Positions 34,623 through 46,043 of a stretch of 64,000 nucleotides of DNA are shown piece by piece (positions within the stretch are counted from its first letter, which is position 1; each line of letters begins with the position of its first letter). This DNA is from Pseudomonas thermotolerans DSM 14292 (GTDB taxonomy: Bacteria > Pseudomonadota > Gammaproteobacteria > Pseudomonadales > Pseudomonadaceae). A program made the translations under genes and the position numbers. The notes beneath the pieces are model-generated. The model did no database searches and was not told the DNA's origin. It saw only the letters and a list, made by a program, of their open reading frames with translations. Where the stretch lies: NCBI RefSeq assembly GCF_000364625.1, contig NZ_KB822600.1:124001-188000 (forward strand). The letters run 5' to 3'.

Positions 34623-37600
34623 ATGAAGATCCTCAGCCTGCGCCTGAAGAACCTCAACTCGCTGAAGGGCGAGTGGAAGATCGACTTCACTGCCGAACCC
34701 TTCGCCGGCAACGGCCTGTTCGCCATTACCGGGCCGACCGGCGCCGGCAAGACCACCCTGCTGGATGCCATCTGCCTGGCGCTCTATCACCGCACCCCGC
34801 GCATGGACCGGGTCGGCGGTGAGAACGAGCTGATGACCCGGCACACCGCCGACTGCCTGGCGGAGGTGGAATTCGAGGTCAAGGGCCAGGCCTACCGGGC
34901 CTTCTGGAGCCAGCGCCGGGCCCGCGGCAAGGCCGACGGCGCCCTGCAGGCACCCAGGGTGGAGCTGGCCCGGGCCGACGGGGAGATCCTCGCCGACAAG
35001 GTCAACGACAAGCTGCGCTGCATCGAGTCGCTCACCGGCCTGGACTTCGAGCGCTTCACCAAGTCCATGCTGCTCGCCCAGGGCGGTTTCGCGGCCTTTC
35101 TGGAGGCCAACGCCAACCAACGCGCGGAACTGCTGGAGGAACTGACCGGCACTGAGATCTACGGGCAGATCTCCCAGCGGGTGTTCGAGCGCACCCGCGA
35201 GGTGAAAAGCGAGCTCGACCAACTGCGTGCCCGCGCCGAGGGCGTGGAGCTGCTCGGCGAGGAACGGCGCGCCGCCCTGCAGGCCGAGTCCGCCGGACTG
35301 GCCAGCCAGGAACGGGCGCTGCAGGAACGCCAGCAGCACCTGCAGGCGCAGCGTCTGTGGCACGAGGCGCTGGAACGGGCGCTGGCGCAGCAGCGCAGCG
35401 CCGAGGCTAGGCTGCAGGCTGCGCTGGCCGAACAGGAACAGGCGAGGCCGCAGCTGGCAAGACTGGAGGCCAGCGAGCCGGCCGAACGCCTGCGCCTGCC
35501 CCATGCCGACTGGCAGCGTGCCCGCCAGGCGCTGGTGGACAGCGAACAGAGCCTGGTGCGTCTGGCCGCCGAACGTGGCGAGGCCGAGCGCCAGGTGCAG
35601 GACAGCCTGGCCCTGGCGCGGCAGGCCAGTCGCCAGCTCGCTGACGAGTGCCAGGCCCGCCACGCGGCGCTGGAGCGCCGGCTTGGCGAGCTCGCCGCGC
35701 GCCTGGCCGCGCAGCCGAAACTGGCCCTGCTGGGCGAGCGGCTGGGCGGCTGGCGCGAGCAGTTCGAGCGGCGCCGCCAGCTGCAGGCGGAAGTTCAGGA
35801 GCTGGATAAGCAGTGCCGCGACAGCGAAGCCGGGGCCGCGCAACTGAGCGCGCGGCTCGCCGATCAGGAACGGGCCCTGGTCGAAGCCCGACAGGCCCTG
35901 GATCAGGCCCGCCATGCCGAGGCCGAGTGCCGGGCGCACTACCAGCAGCTGCTTGCCGGGCAGAGCGAGGTCGGGCTGCGCGACTCCTGGCAGCGTCTGC
36001 ACGCGCGGGGCGGCCAGCTGAATCAGCTGCAGGCCCTGGAACTCAGCCGCCGCCAGCTCGCAGAGGAACTGGCCCGGCTGGCCGCCAGTCTGGGCGATCT
36101 CGACACCCAGCACGGCCAGGCGGAAACCCGCCGGCAGGCGCTGGTCGAGCAGTACCGCGAGTTGCGCGAACGTATCGCCGATCAGGAAAGGCTGCTGGAA
36201 CAGGAGCGCCGCATCCAGGCCCTGGAAAGTCATCGGGCGCAGCTGCGGCCCGGCGAACCCTGCCCGCTGTGCGGCTCCCGCGAGCACCCGGCCGTCGAGC
36301 GCTACCAGGCCCTCGACGTGCCGCGCACCGAACAGCGCCTGCAGGAGCTGCGCGCCAGACAGGAACAGATCCGCGAGCAGGGCGAGGCTGCCCGCGACCG
36401 ACTGACCCGGCTGGCCGCCCAGCGCGAGCAGGCCATCCGCCAACGCGAGCAGCTGGAGCGCCAGCGCGGCGAACTGGAGGCGCAGCGGCAACAGCTGTGC
36501 GCCGAACTGCAGCTGAATCCCGAAGGGCTCGACCTGCCGCAGCTGGTTCAGCAGCAGAGCAGCGAACTGAAGGCGCTGGAAGACCAGCTGAAGGCCCTGG
36601 AGCAGGCGCGCGCCGTCCTGGAGCGGGCCCGCCAGCGGTGCCAGGCGTGCGAGCAGGACTGCGCCGGGCAGGCCCATCAGCTGGAGCTCGGCCGCCAGCA
36701 GCTGGCCGGCCTGCAGAGCCAGCAGGCCGAGCTGCGCCGGCGCCTGAGCCAGCGCCAGGCCGACTGGCAGGCGGAGGGCGAGCGCCTGGCCGCGGCTCTG
36801 GGCGAGCTGGGCTACGCACTGCCGGAGGACGACCAGACTTGGCTGGCCGAGCGTGAGGCTGAGTGGCAGGCCCGCCAGGCGGACGAGCGCCAGCAGCACG
36901 CTCTGGAGCAGCAGCGGGCGAGTCTCGCCGCCGAGCTGGCCGGCAGCCAGCAAGTGGCCCTGCGCTGGCAGCGACGCTGGAGCGAACTGGCCCTGGCCGA
37001 GCGGTCGCTAGCGCCCTTCGCGGATGCCGGGGAGGCGCTGCGCCGGGCGGAGCGCGAACTACTCGGTGCCGAACAGCGCGTGCAGGCCTTGCAGGGCCGG
37101 CAGGCGGCGGAGAAGGAACGCGCCGAGCAGTTGCGCGAGCAGTTGCACCGGGCCGAGGCCGCCTGGCAGCGGGCCCTGGCCGCCAGCCCCTTCGCCGACG
37201 AGACCGGCTTTCTCGCGGCGCTGCTGGACGACGAGCAGCGCCGGGCCCTCGGCGAGCTGCGCCAGCGCCTGGAGCGGGCCAGCACCGAGGCCCGGGCGCT
37301 GCTGCACGGCAGCCTGGCCGAGGTGCAGCGCCTGCAGGCCGCGCCACCGCCGATCAGCGACCGCGCCCAGCTGGACGCCGAATGGCAGGCTCTCGGCGAG
37401 CAGCTGCGCCAGCTCGGCCAGCGCCAGGGCGAGATCCGTGCCCAGCTGCGCGACGACGACGCTCGCCGCGAGGGCCAGCAGGCGCTGTTCGCCGCCATCG
37501 CCGCGCAGGAGGCCGACTACGCGCTCTGGCAGCGCCTCAACGGCCTGATCGGCTCGGCGGACGGCGCCAAGTACCGGCGCTTCGCCCAAGGCCTGACCCT

Positions 37601-38039
37601 CGACCACCTGGTCTACCTCGCCAACCGCCAGCTGCAGCGCCTGCACGGCCGCTACCGGCTGGCGCGGCGCAGTGGCGGCGAACTGGAGCTGGAGGTGGTG
37701 GACACCTGGCAGGGCGACGTGGCACGCGACTGCCGCACCCTGTCCGGCGGCGAGAGCTTTCTGGTCAGCCTGGCGCTGGCTCTGGCGCTCTCCGACCTGG
37801 TCAGCCACCGCACCAGCATCGACTCGCTGTTCCTCGACGAAGGCTTCGGCACCCTGGACGGGGAAACCCTGGAAGTTGCCCTGGATGCCCTGGATGCGCT
37901 CAACGCCGGCGGCAAGATGATCGGCGTGATCAGCCACGTCGAGGCGCTCAAGGAGCGCATCCCGGTGCAGATCCGGGTGCACAAGGGCGTCGGCCTGGGC
38001 TACAGCCGTCTGGACCGCCGCTTCGCCGTGGAGGCCTGA
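34623..38039 (+). CDS. sbcC: exonuclease SbcCD subunit C
   Basis: The 1138-residue SMC-like ATPase has a Walker A (GPTGAGKTT at 37-45), long coiled coils rich in Gln, Glu and Arg, and the zinc hook C-P-L-C at about residue 548. The C-terminal ABC signature ([20 protein letters not shown]) and Walker B with D-loop ([11 protein letters not shown]) are also present. With SbcD it forms the DNA-end-processing nuclease. The ATG at 34623 starts [13 protein letters not shown]. It has its own upstream region after the terminator-like hairpin. Confidence 0.96.
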   Translation: MKILSLRLKNLNSLKGEWKIDFTAEPFAGNGLFAITGPTGAGKTTLLDAICLALYHRTPRMDRVGGENELMTRHTADCLAEVEFEVKGQAYRAFWSQRRARGKADGALQAPRVELARADGEILADKVNDKLRCIESLTGLDFERFTKSMLLAQGGFAAFLEANANQRAELLEELTGTEIYGQISQRVFERTREVKSELDQLRARAEGVELLGEERRAALQAESAGLASQERALQERQQHLQAQRLWHEALERALAQQRSAEARLQAALAEQEQARPQLARLEASEPAERLRLPHADWQRARQALVDSEQSLVRLAAERGEAERQVQDSLALARQASRQLADECQARHAALERRLGELAARLAAQPKLALLGERLGGWREQFERRRQLQAEVQELDKQCRDSEAGAAQLSARLADQERALVEARQALDQARHAEAECRAHYQQLLAGQSEVGLRDSWQRLHARGGQLNQLQALELSRRQLAEELARLAASLGDLDTQHGQAETRRQALVEQYRELRERIADQERLLEQERRIQALESHRAQLRPGEPCPLCGSREHPAVERYQALDVPRTEQRLQELRARQEQIREQGEAARDRLTRLAAQREQAIRQREQLERQRGELEAQRQQLCAELQLNPEGLDLPQLVQQQSSELKALEDQLKALEQARAVLERARQRCQACEQDCAGQAHQLELGRQQLAGLQSQQAELRRRLSQRQADWQAEGERLAAALGELGYALPEDDQTWLAEREAEWQARQADERQQHALEQQRASLAAELAGSQQVALRWQRRWSELALAERSLAPFADAGEALRRAERELLGAEQRVQALQGRQAAEKERAEQLREQLHRAEAAWQRALAASPFADETGFLAALLDDEQRRALGELRQRLERASTEARALLHGSLAEVQRLQAAPPPISDRAQLDAEWQALGEQLRQLGQRQGEIRAQLRDDDARREGQQALFAAIAAQEADYALWQRLNGLIGSADGAKYRRFAQGLTLDHLVYLANRQLQRLHGRYRLARRSGGELELEVVDTWQGDVARDCRTLSGGESFLVSLALALALSDLVSHRTSIDSLFLDEGFGTLDGETLEVALDALDALNAGGKMIGVISHVEALKERIPVQIRVHKGVGLGYSRLDRRFAVEA

Positions 38040-38108
38040 CGCCAGCGCTCAGCCCGTCCCCATTCCCGCTCCCCCAAGGGAGAAGGGGAAACCAACAAGG
38101 AGAACGCC

Positions 38109-38651
38109 ATGCTGATCGATCCCAAGCACTCCGCTCTGCTGATCATCGACATCCAGGAGCGCCTGTTCCCCGCCATCCACGAGGGCATGGCGCTGCTCGA
38201 CCACGCCGACTGGCTGCTGCAGGTGGCGCAGTGCCTCGGCGTGCCGGTGATCGCCACCGAGCAGTACCCCAAGGGGCTGGGGCCGACCCTGGCGCGGCTG
38301 CGCGAACGCCTGATGCCATCCGCCCTGGTGGAGAAGATCCACTTCTCCGCTGCCGCCGAGCCGGGGCTGTTCGCCGCGCCGGGCGGCGAGCGCCGGCAGT
38401 TCGTGGTGATCGGCACCGAGGCGCACGTCTGCGTGCTGCAGACGGCGCTGGACCTGCTCGGCCAGGGACGGGAGGTGTTCGTGGTGGCCGAGGCGGTCGG
38501 CTCGCGGCGTGCCGAGGACAAGGCTCTGGCTCTGGAGCGCCTGCGCCAGGCCGGGGCGCAGATCGTCTCGCGGGAAATGGTCGCCTTCGAATGGCTGCAG
38601 CGTGCCGGCACCGAGCTGTTCCGCGAGATCAGCCGGCAGTTCATCCGCTGA
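38109..38651 (+). CDS. isochorismatase-family cysteine hydrolase
   Basis: This 180-residue protein has the cysteine hydrolase triad D14 (LLIIDIQERLF), K76 (VEK) and C108 (GTEAHVCVLQT). It resembles YcaC-type proteins whose physiological substrates are unknown. GAGAAC precedes the ATG. The gene is followed by Dps on the same strand. Confidence 0.9.
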   Translation: MLIDPKHSALLIIDIQERLFPAIHEGMALLDHADWLLQVAQCLGVPVIATEQYPKGLGPTLARLRERLMPSALVEKIHFSAAAEPGLFAAPGGERRQFVVIGTEAHVCVLQTALDLLGQGREVFVVAEAVGSRRAEDKALALERLRQAGAQIVSREMVAFEWLQRAGTELFREISRQFIR

Positions 38652-38737
38652 CCGTTGCGGATTACTACTTTCCGCTGCTTTGAAAGTGCGGCGCAGAGGA
38701 CTAACCTGAGAACTTTCCTAGTCACAAGGGGATCGTG

Positions 38738-39343
38738 ATGAGCAAGCCCGCTGCAACGCCCAAGAAAACCGCCGCCAAGGCCAAACCGGCGGCGACCAAG
38801 AAAGTCGCTGCGTCCAAGCCGGCCGCCGGCAAGCGCCGCACGGCGGTGCTCGCCACACCGTCGGACCTGAAAAGCGACGCCACCCGTGACCTCGGCGCTG
38901 CGCTGACTCGCCTGCTGGCCGATGTCTTCGCCCTGTACCTGAAGACCAAGAACTTCCACTGGCACGTCAGCGGCCCGCACTTCCGCGACTACCACCTGCT
39001 GCTCGATGAGCAGGCCGGCGAGATCTTCGCCATGACCGATGCCATTGCCGAGCGGGTGCGCAAGATCGGCGCCACCACCATCCGCTCCATCGGCCATATC
39101 GCCCGCCTGCAGCGCATCCTCGACAACGATGCCGAGTACGTGCAGCCGCTGGACATGCTGGCCGAGCTGCAGGAGGACAACAAGAATCTCGCCGCCTACA
39201 TGCGCGAAGTGCACGGCATGTGCGACGAGTACAACGACATCGCCACCGCCAGCCTGATCGAGAACTGGATCGACGAGACCGAGCGGCGCACCTGGTTCCT
39301 GTTCGAGACCAGCCGCCACTCCGACCCCAACACCGGTCACTGA
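38738..39343 (+). CDS. dps: Dps-family DNA-binding ferritin with lysine-rich tail
   Basis: The 201-residue protein has a 45-residue N-terminal extension rich in Lys, Ala and Pro (KPAATPKKTAAKAKPAATKK) ahead of a standard Dps four-helix domain. The ferroxidase residues are present in KNFHWHVSGPHFRDYHLLLDE. The extension should bind DNA through charge, as in histone H1-like tails. It would store iron and shield DNA during oxidative stress or stationary phase. The ATG at 38738 is preferred over a GTG one codon earlier. Confidence 0.92.
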   Translation: MSKPAATPKKTAAKAKPAATKKVAASKPAAGKRRTAVLATPSDLKSDATRDLGAALTRLLADVFALYLKTKNFHWHVSGPHFRDYHLLLDEQAGEIFAMTDAIAERVRKIGATTIRSIGHIARLQRILDNDAEYVQPLDMLAELQEDNKNLAAYMREVHGMCDEYNDIATASLIENWIDETERRTWFLFETSRHSDPNTGH

Positions 39344-39348
39344 GCCCC

Positions 39349-40305
39349 TCAGGCCCTGGAGGCGGCGGCCCAGTCGCGGCGCTGCCGTTCCTCCAGGAAG
39401 GTCCAGGCCACCAGGCGGCTCTGCTTGTTGCCCTGGGCCATGCCGATCACCCGCACCTCACGGGCGTCGGCCTTGTGCAGCGCCCGTTCCACCTGCGGCA
39501 GGTTGCCGGCCTTGGAGACCAGGCTGCTGAACCAGCAGACCTGCTCGGCGCAGGCCGCGCTCTCGGCCACCATGCGTAGCAGGAAACCCGCCTCGCCGCC
39601 CTCGCACCACAGCTCGTTGCTCTGCCCACCGAAGTTCAGTAGTGGCAGCTTGCGCTTCGGGTCGAGCTTGCCCAGGTTGCGCCACTTGCGCCGGCTGCCG
39701 CTGTGCGCTTCGGCGGCGGAGCTGTGGAAGGGTGGGTTGCAGAGCGTCAGGTCGAAACGCTCGCCGGGCTGCAGCAGGCCGGCGAAGATCCGCTTCGGCT
39801 GGTGCTGGCGGCGCAGCTCGATGACTTCCTCCAGGTGGTTTGCGCGGATGATGGCCTGCGCCGAGGCCAGGGCGGTGGGGTCTATGTCGCTGCCGGTGAA
39901 GCGCCAGCCGTACTCGCAGTGGCCGATCAGCGGGTAGATGCAGTTCGCCCCGGTGCCGATGTCGAGCACCCGCACGGTCCTGCCGCGAGGGGTCTGACCG
40001 CCGCGCTCCTCGGCCAGCAGGTCGGCCAGGCAGTGCAGGTAGTCGGCGCGGCCGGGGATCGGCGGGCACAGGTAGCCGGGCGGGATGTCCCAGAACTGAA
40101 GGCCGTAGTAGCGCCTGAGCAGGGCGCGGTTGAGTACCTTGACCGCCTCCGGGTCGGCGAAGTCCAGGCTCTGCTTGCCGTACGGGTTGATGATCAGGAA
40201 GCGCCCCAGCTCCGGGCTGGCCTTGATCAGCTGGGGGAAGTCGTAGCGGCCCTGGTGGCGGTTGCGCGGATGCAGCGTGGCAGGCGGTTTGCGCGATTGG
40301 CTCAT
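39349..40305 (-). CDS. rlmF: 23S rRNA (adenine-N6)-methyltransferase RlmF
   Basis: The 318-residue product matches RlmF, which methylates A1618 of 23S rRNA. The SAM-binding segment reads [16 protein letters not shown] and the catalytic motif N-P-P-F occurs in [12 protein letters not shown]. The N-terminus begins with [13 protein letters not shown], typical of the family. It converges with dps with only 5 bp between stops. Confidence 0.94.
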   Translation of the reverse strand: MSQSRKPPATLHPRNRHQGRYDFPQLIKASPELGRFLIINPYGKQSLDFADPEAVKVLNRALLRRYYGLQFWDIPPGYLCPPIPGRADYLHCLADLLAEERGGQTPRGRTVRVLDIGTGANCIYPLIGHCEYGWRFTGSDIDPTALASAQAIIRANHLEEVIELRRQHQPKRIFAGLLQPGERFDLTLCNPPFHSSAAEAHSGSRRKWRNLGKLDPKRKLPLLNFGGQSNELWCEGGEAGFLLRMVAESAACAEQVCWFSSLVSKAGNLPQVERALHKADAREVRVIGMAQGNKQSRLVAWTFLEERQRRDWAAASRA

Positions 40306-40368
40306 GGTGCAGGAGGCGGTGGTGCGGGGCGCGCATTGTCCCACAGCCGCCACGCACCGGGGAGTGCA

Positions 40369-42201
40369 CTAGGGCCGCAGCGGCAGCAGCCAGGGCACCA
40401 TGAGCACGCAGACCAGCATCACCAGCAGGGTGAAGGGCACGCCCAGCCTGACGAAGTCGCCGAAGCGGTAGTGGCCGGGGCCGAGCACCAGGGTGTTGAC
40501 CGGCGAGGACACCGGGGTCATGAAGGCCGCCGAGGCGGCCAGCGCGACGATCATCGCGAAAGGCGCGGGCGAAGCGCCCAGCTGCTGGGCGGTGGCGATG
40601 GCCACCGGGGCCATGAGCACGGCCGTCGCGGTGTTGGAGATGAACAGGCCGATCAGCGCGGTGACCAGGAACAGCCCGGCGAGGATCAGGTAGGGGCCGG
40701 CGCCGCCCAGCGCGGTCACCAGCCCCTGCACCGCCAGGGCGATGCCGCCGGTCTTCTCCAGAGCCAGGGCGAAGGGCAGCATGCCGACGATCAGCAGCAG
40801 GGTCGGCCAGTGGATGGCGCGGTAGGCGCTGTCCATGTCGATGCAGCGGAACAGGCCCATCAGCAGGCAGGTGATCAGCGCCGCCAGCACGTTGGGCACC
40901 AGCCCGCTGACCATCAGCACCACCATCACCAGCAGGCTGAGCAGGGCGAAGGGCGCCTGGCTGGCCGCCGGGGCCACCTCGTCCACCTCCGCCGGCAGGC
41001 TGAGTACCAGGAAGTCGCGGGAGCGGGCCTGCAGCTGGCGGATCGCTTTCCAGGTGCCGACCACCAGCAGGGTGTCGCCGAGGCGCAGCTTCTCCTCCAC
41101 CAGATTGTCCTCCAGAGCCTGGCGGTTGCGCCGCAGGCCCACCACGTTGAGGTCGTGCTGGGTGCGGAAGGCCACCTCGCTGAGGCTCCGGCCGATCAGG
41201 GCGGATTCCGGCGGCAGGGTCACCTCGGCCATGCCTACCTCGTGGGACTGGTCGGTGAAGTAGTGGCCGCGCAGCGGCAGCGGCTCCAGGGCCATGTCGT
41301 GATAGAAGCCGAGCAGGTCGAGGTTCGGCGCGAACAGGTCGACCAGCAGCACGTCGCCGCTCTTCAGTTCGGTGGCCGCACTGGGGCTGATCAGCTTGCG
41401 GCGGAAGTGGCTGTAGCGCTCCACCGCCACTACGTTCATGCCTTGGTTGCGGCGCAGGTCCAGCTCGTCCAGGGTCTTGCCGATCAGCGGCGATCGGCTG
41501 CCGACCCGCAGGCGCCGCTCGCGGCCGGCCAGCCGGTAGTCCGCGATCAGTTGCTGGAAGGTGCGCCGCGCCTCGGGCTGCCCGTCGGCCGGGGCCTCGC
41601 CCAGCCAGCGCCGGGCGAACAGCATGTAGACGATGCCCAGGGCGAGGATCGCCAGGCCGAAGGGCGTGAAGGCGAAGAAGGAGAAGCCCTCCAGACCGTG
41701 GCGCACCAGCTCGGCGTGGATCACCAGGTTGGGCGGGGTGGCCACCAGGGTGAGCATGCCGCTGATCAGTCCGGCGACGCTGAGCGGCATCATCAGCCGG
41801 CGTGGCGACAGCTTGAGGCGGTTGGCCACGCTGAGTACCACCGGGATGAAGATGGCCACCACTCCGGTGGAGCTCATCACCGAACCCAGCCCGGCCACGC
41901 AGAGCATCAGCAGCACCAGCAGGCGCGTCTCGCTGTTGCCGGCCCGCGCCACCAGCCAGTCGCCGAGCCGGTAGGCCACGCCGGTGCGCACCAGGCCGTC
42001 GCCGATCACGAACAGCGCGGCGATCAGCACCACGCTGGGGTCGGCGAAGCCGGCCAGGGCCTCCTGGGCGGTGAGCACGCCGGACAGCGGCAGGCCGAGG
42101 ATCACCAGCAGCGCCACCACGTCCATGCGTGGTCGGTTGCAGGCGAACATCAGCACGGTGGCCAGCAGCAGGCCGAGCACCCAGAGCAGTTCGAGCGTCA
42201 C
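40369..42201 (-). CDS. SLC13-family permease with two RCK_C domains
   Basis: The 610-residue protein has an N-terminal block of about six transmembrane helices, two central TrkA-C/RCK_C-like domains (about 200-380), and a C-terminal transmembrane block. These features match the SLC13/DASS group that carries sulfate, dicarboxylates or other anions. The GTG at 42201 begins the hydrophobic sequence [16 protein letters not shown]. Substrate is not predictable from sequence. It is near a decayed SulP sulfate-type permease and might be redundant with it. Confidence 0.87.
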   Translation of the reverse strand: MTLELLWVLGLLLATVLMFACNRPRMDVVALLVILGLPLSGVLTAQEALAGFADPSVVLIAALFVIGDGLVRTGVAYRLGDWLVARAGNSETRLLVLLMLCVAGLGSVMSSTGVVAIFIPVVLSVANRLKLSPRRLMMPLSVAGLISGMLTLVATPPNLVIHAELVRHGLEGFSFFAFTPFGLAILALGIVYMLFARRWLGEAPADGQPEARRTFQQLIADYRLAGRERRLRVGSRSPLIGKTLDELDLRRNQGMNVVAVERYSHFRRKLISPSAATELKSGDVLLVDLFAPNLDLLGFYHDMALEPLPLRGHYFTDQSHEVGMAEVTLPPESALIGRSLSEVAFRTQHDLNVVGLRRNRQALEDNLVEEKLRLGDTLLVVGTWKAIRQLQARSRDFLVLSLPAEVDEVAPAASQAPFALLSLLVMVVLMVSGLVPNVLAALITCLLMGLFRCIDMDSAYRAIHWPTLLLIVGMLPFALALEKTGGIALAVQGLVTALGGAGPYLILAGLFLVTALIGLFISNTATAVLMAPVAIATAQQLGASPAPFAMIVALAASAAFMTPVSSPVNTLVLGPGHYRFGDFVRLGVPFTLLVMLVCVLMVPWLLPLRP

Positions 42202-42245
42202 GCGGCAGTCTCCTGATCGGCGGAGGAATGGGCGGGCCAGTCTAC

Positions 42246-42542
42246 TCAGGGATAGCCGAGCAGCGCCTTGATCTGCGGCAGATGCCCTGCCACCCAGCGC
42301 GGGTCGATCGGCCCCCAGTCGCGGATGCGGTAGCGGCCGGCGTTGTTGCGCTCGCCCTCGGCCTGCTCGAACGCGCAGTCGATGTCCAGCTCGCCCAGGG
42401 CGTTCAGGGTGTCCTGGGCGGTGCGCCGCGGCATGCCGGTGACGCTCATCAGTTCGGGGACGTTGCTGGCGGTGCCGCTGTCGATCAGCCAGGCGACGTA
42501 GAGACGGCGGTAGAAGCTGGTGCGGGTCTTGCTGATGTCCAT
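42246..42542 (-). CDS. small winged-helix DNA-binding protein
   Basis: The 98-residue protein has a predicted winged [19 protein letters not shown], then [21 protein letters not shown] and a C-terminal [15 protein letters not shown]. The ATG at 42542 gives the family-like start. Similar small Pseudomonas proteins are annotated as HTH-containing hypothetical proteins. Neighbours do not reveal the target. Confidence 0.75.
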   Translation of the reverse strand: MDISKTRTSFYRRLYVAWLIDSGTASNVPELMSVTGMPRRTAQDTLNALGELDIDCAFEQAEGERNNAGRYRIRDWGPIDPRWVAGHLPQIKALLGYP

Positions 42543-42819
42543 GTCGAAGGTCCGTGGCCAGAAGCTGGGGCGTTCCCGGACCGCGCGCTCCTCTTCGTCC
42601 TGCGATGCGCAGCACAGAATCGTGCACGGGGCGGGTCGGGCGAAGTCCGGCGGTTTGCGGCGAACAACCCGGGGTTTTCCCGGAAGTTGCCCAATATCCG
42701 CTACTTCCGAACGATGGTCGAATACTCCCTTGGTCGGCTTGCTCATGGACCAAGGTTGACCGGCGGAAATTTCTGCCTCGGGTAAGTTCTTCGCGTCAGC
42801 AGCTACCCAGGACAGACCC

Positions 42820-43515
42820 GTGAAGGACAACGAAATCTTCCGCCATCTGCTCGATATTACTGCTCCCTGGCAAATCAGCCATATCCGGGTCGACGCCCCG
42901 GTCCGGGAGGTACATGTCTATCTGGACTACGGCAAGACCTGGTTCGGGCGCCGCCTGCTCGACAAGGCCAGGACCCGCTGGCGGCACGTCAACCTCGGCA
43001 GTTACCTGAGCTACGTCTACGCGCCGGTGGAGGAACTCGCCAGGACGCCCCGGCAGCCGTTCCTCGGCCGGCCGGGCAGCGACTTCACCTTCGGGCTGGC
43101 CGAGGACTTCGCCCGTCACCTGCTCTCCGGCCTGGATCACCGCCAGGTCGGCGAAATTCTGCTGATCGACCCGCACCTGACCTGGCAGATCCGCCACAGC
43201 CTGGAGGCAGGGCGGGCAGGCAACGCCGCCCAGACTGCCTTTGCCGAGGGTTCTCCGGACGAGGCCTTCCTGCCGCCGGCCCAGCATCCGGTCTGGCTGG
43301 AGCTGCTGGAGAACGAGGAGCTGTGGGAAATCCGCCAGCTGGGCCTGAAGCTGCTGCTGTCCCGGGCCCGCCAGAACCTAGCCCGCCTGAACGACGAACA
43401 GGCCCGGCTGCTCAAGGCCAGTGAGATCCGGCGCTTCTTCATCAAGCACCAGTCCCACCTGCGCCACGAGATCGAGCAGCTACGGAAGCACATTCGCCAG
43501 GGTGTATCGTCATGA
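42820..43515 (+). CDS. uncharacterised protein with ISL3-transposase-like N-terminus
   Basis: The 231-residue product has an N-terminal segment (VREVHVYLDYGKTWF, then TRWRHVNLGSYLSYVYAPV) that recalls the N-terminal region of ISL3-type transposases but lacks its zinc cysteines. The C-terminal 80 residues are helical and charged (SRARQNLARLNDEQARLLKAS). There is no DDE catalytic domain. The stop overlaps the ATG of the next gene (ATGA), so the two form an operon. Start is GTG at 42820. Function unknown. Confidence 0.65.
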   Translation: MKDNEIFRHLLDITAPWQISHIRVDAPVREVHVYLDYGKTWFGRRLLDKARTRWRHVNLGSYLSYVYAPVEELARTPRQPFLGRPGSDFTFGLAEDFARHLLSGLDHRQVGEILLIDPHLTWQIRHSLEAGRAGNAAQTAFAEGSPDEAFLPPAQHPVWLELLENEELWEIRQLGLKLLLSRARQNLARLNDEQARLLKASEIRRFFIKHQSHLRHEIEQLRKHIRQGVSS

Positions 43516-44511
43516 AACCATTCTCCGGATTGCTGTCGCCCGCAGAGACCAGCGAACTCATCCGGCAGGGCCGGGCTCTGATCATCTCCGGCACCGCCGA
43601 GCTGCTGAGCCAGTTGCCCAGCGGCAACTGGATCGGCGGCACCACGCCCTACGCCATGACCCGGCAGGGCGCCGGGCAGTTCCCCGACAGGCTCTTCGTG
43701 CAGTCCCTGGGCCTGGCCGTGGCGCGGATCCGTGCCTACGACCGGGAAGAACTGCCCGGCTTCCTCTACGACGCCCCGGAGCACGGGCTGAGCGTGCTGA
43801 TCCTGCCCTCGGCCAGCGACATCCTCGAGGACTACGCCCAGCAGGCCCCGGACTATCCGGAGATGTACCTCAAACCGGTGGTCGGCTGGGTGGCCGGAGT
43901 GCCCCTGGAGCAGCTGGGCAGGGCGCCGGCGTTGACCTTCGATGGCAGTACCGGCCGGCATTTCAGCGACCAGGCAGTAGTTCTGCATCATGCCCTGGAG
44001 CACGGCCAGCAGGTGGATATCGACATCATCAATCCCTTCGAGCCGGGGGAGGGGCCGGCGGTGCGCTTCGAGCAGACCGGCTTCCAGGTGGAGTCCTGCC
44101 TGGTCGACGGCCAGCCTGCCAACTTCGCCCGCTTCATCGAGCAGCAGGGGATCGACCCGCGCTGGCCGCTGGTGGCCGACTACTGCGGAGCCATGATCAA
44201 CGTCAGCATCCAGAAGGTGGAGGCGGACCGGGTGCAGTTCTACGCGCCGGTGTTCGCCGGTGTGGAATACCGCTTCGCCAGGCCGATCGAGCACTTCCGC
44301 GAGCGCTTTCTGGCCGAGCTGAGTGAACAGCGGGAGGAGCCGCTGTTCGGCTGCAACTGCATCCTTAATTACCTGCACGCCGGACTGGAATTACCTGCAC
44401 GCCGGACTGGAGGGCAGCCGCACCGCCGCCCTGAGCGGCCCCATCGCCTTCGGCGAGATCGCCTGGCAGCTGCTCAACCAGACCGTGGTGCTGGTCAGGC
44501 CGGTGGAGTGA
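43512..44511 (+). pseudogene. uncharacterised cytosolic protein frameshifted by a 22-bp tandem duplication
   Basis: The first frame gives about 285 recognisable residues (GRALIISGTAELLSQLPSGN, WIGGTTPYAMTRQG, FAGVEYRFARPIEHF) and then goes out of frame. A perfect 22-bp direct repeat at 44367-44388 and 44389-44410 adds one base beyond seven codons. Removing one copy restores reading through SGPIAFGEIAWQLLNQTVVLV to the stop at 44511. The intact protein would be about 325 residues and is conserved in other Pseudomonas as a protein of unknown function. As written, the product gains an aberrant tail from the shifted frame ending near 44675. Confidence 0.75.
44367..44410. repeat. perfect 22-bp tandem duplication
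   Basis: AATTACCTGCACGCCGGACTGG occurs twice head to tail with no mismatch. Because 22 is not a multiple of three it breaks the reading frame of the surrounding gene. Such short tandem duplications can collapse by replication slippage. Confidence 0.97.
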
Positions 44512-44560
44512 GGCACGGCATCACGGCCGGGCCAAGGCGCCGGCGGGGCCGCCGAGTCCG

Positions 44561-45605
44561 TCAGGCGGTCTGCAATCCGGAACGCTTGAGCAACTGCCTG
44601 CAGCGCGCCGAGAGGTTGTGCACGCGTAGCTGCTTGCCGGCGCGCAGGGTCTTGAGCGCGGCGATGGCCGAGTAGTCGACCAAGCTCAGGTGGCGGCAGT
44701 CCAGCACCACCTGTTCGGGATCGCCGGCCGGGTCGAACTGGTTGAGGAAGGGCGTGGTGGAGGCGAAGAACAGGGTGCCGTGCACCTGGTAGAGCTCGCT
44801 GTCGTCGGCCTGCAGATGGCTGTCGGCGTACAGCTCGCGGGCGTGCTGCCAGGCGAAGTTCAGCGCGGCGATGACGATGCCGCAGAGCACCGCGGTGGCC
44901 AGGTCGGTGGCCACGGTGATGGCGGTCACCGCGACTATCACCAGCACGTCGTTGAAGGGCACTCCAGCGTCCAGGGCACTTCCGGCAGGGCGAAGCCTGG
45001 CAGGCCGCCGGCGATCTCGGCCATGTCGCCCAGGGTGCGGGTCGGCAGGTCGAGCAGATAGACCGCCAGCCCGACGCTCAGGATCGCCACCAGCGCCGGC
45101 GGCACGCTGCGCGTCAGCTTCGGCAGCAGGTAGACGATGGCCATGGTCGCCGCCACCAGGCCGAGCATCAGATACAGCTCGCTGCCTGCAGCCAGCCGGT
45201 TTCCGTGCGGAAGTGCTCCAGCTGCGACAGAGCGATGATGATCGCCAGGCCGTTGACGAAACCGATCATCACCGAATGCGGGACCATCCGCACCAGCTTG
45301 CCCAGGCGCAGCAGCCCGAAGGTCATCATCACCAGTCCGGCCAGCACCACGGTGGCGAAGAAGTACTGCACGCCATGCTCGGCCACCAGTGCCACTATCA
45401 CCACCGCCATGGAGCCCGCCGCCCCGGAAATCATCCCCGGTCGCCCGCCGAACAGCGCGGTCAGCGTGCAGATGATGAAAGCGCCATATAGACCCATCAG
45501 CGGATTGAGCTGCGCCAGCAGGGCAAAGGCGAGGCACTCGGGAACCAGGGCAAAGGACGTAGTCAGGCCGGCCAGAGCGTCGGCGCGGAGGCGTTGGAGC
45601 TTCAT
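44561..45605 (-). pseudogene. decayed SulP-family anion permease
   Basis: Three frames together spell a SulP permease. The N-terminal third starts at ATG 45605 ([21 protein letters not shown]) and ends near 45183. The middle ([14 protein letters not shown] to LPEVPWTLE) is in another frame, reached by an indel near 45183. The C-terminal third with the STAS domain (VPFNDVLVIVAVTAITVATD, LDCRHLSLVDYSAIAAL) is in a third frame. Between the middle and last part a full family protein has a long stretch, about 100-150 residues, that is missing here. So the gene has an internal deletion at about 44962 plus a frameshift. Confidence 0.8.
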
Positions 45606-45984
45606 TGGTGGGGGGACCGTACAGCGGGGAGGGAAAAAAGGGGCGGATATTACGCAAGCCGGCACTGGAGGACCAGTGTGGGCCTGAATGAGTGTCGCAG
45701 GGGGATCTTGGGGCCGGGAGTGCGAAGTGATTTCGAAAGAGACAGGGAGGGGCGTCCTTATTCTTTCGCCGTGGCTGGCGGCTCAGTCTGTTTGGCCGGT
45801 GGCCAGGTCGGCTTGAGGCATGTTGGCGCCGCTGCTCTGGAGCCTTTTGCCTGGTCGACAGGCTTCAGCCCGGTGAGTCATGTCTCTGGAGCCTTCTTTA
45901 CATTGGGCGTCGGAAGCTATGGGGCGGCTCGCTGGAAAATCGAGTCCGGTGACAGTGCCCCTTTGGGGCTGATCCGATCCCATA
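45606..45984. other. 379-bp intergenic region without a recognisable gene
   Basis: Between the SulP remnant and the valS terminator I see no gene, tRNA or mobile-element end. A 12-bp direct repeat (CTCTGGAGCCTT) occurs twice about 48 bp apart near 45834 and 45882. Base composition is less GC-rich than the flanks. Confidence 0.4.
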
Positions 45985-45987
45985 AAG

Positions 45988-46025
45988 CGACGCCCCGCAC
46001 AGTGAAGGTGCGGGGCGTCGTTTGT
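45988..46025 (-). terminator. strong hairpin after valS
   Basis: A 13-bp perfect stem (CGACGCCCCGCAC at 45988-46000, GTGCGGGGCGTCG at 46008-46020) is followed on the minus strand by CTTTAT. It sits 24 bp beyond the valS stop and likely terminates that transcript. Confidence 0.8.
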
Positions 46026-46043
46026 AGCGCTTCTGGCTAAGGC

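Noticed and set aside
42820..43515. Active insertion sequence
   Set aside because: The N-terminal resemblance to ISL3 transposases is weak, the zinc cysteines and DDE domain are absent, and there are no terminal inverted repeats.
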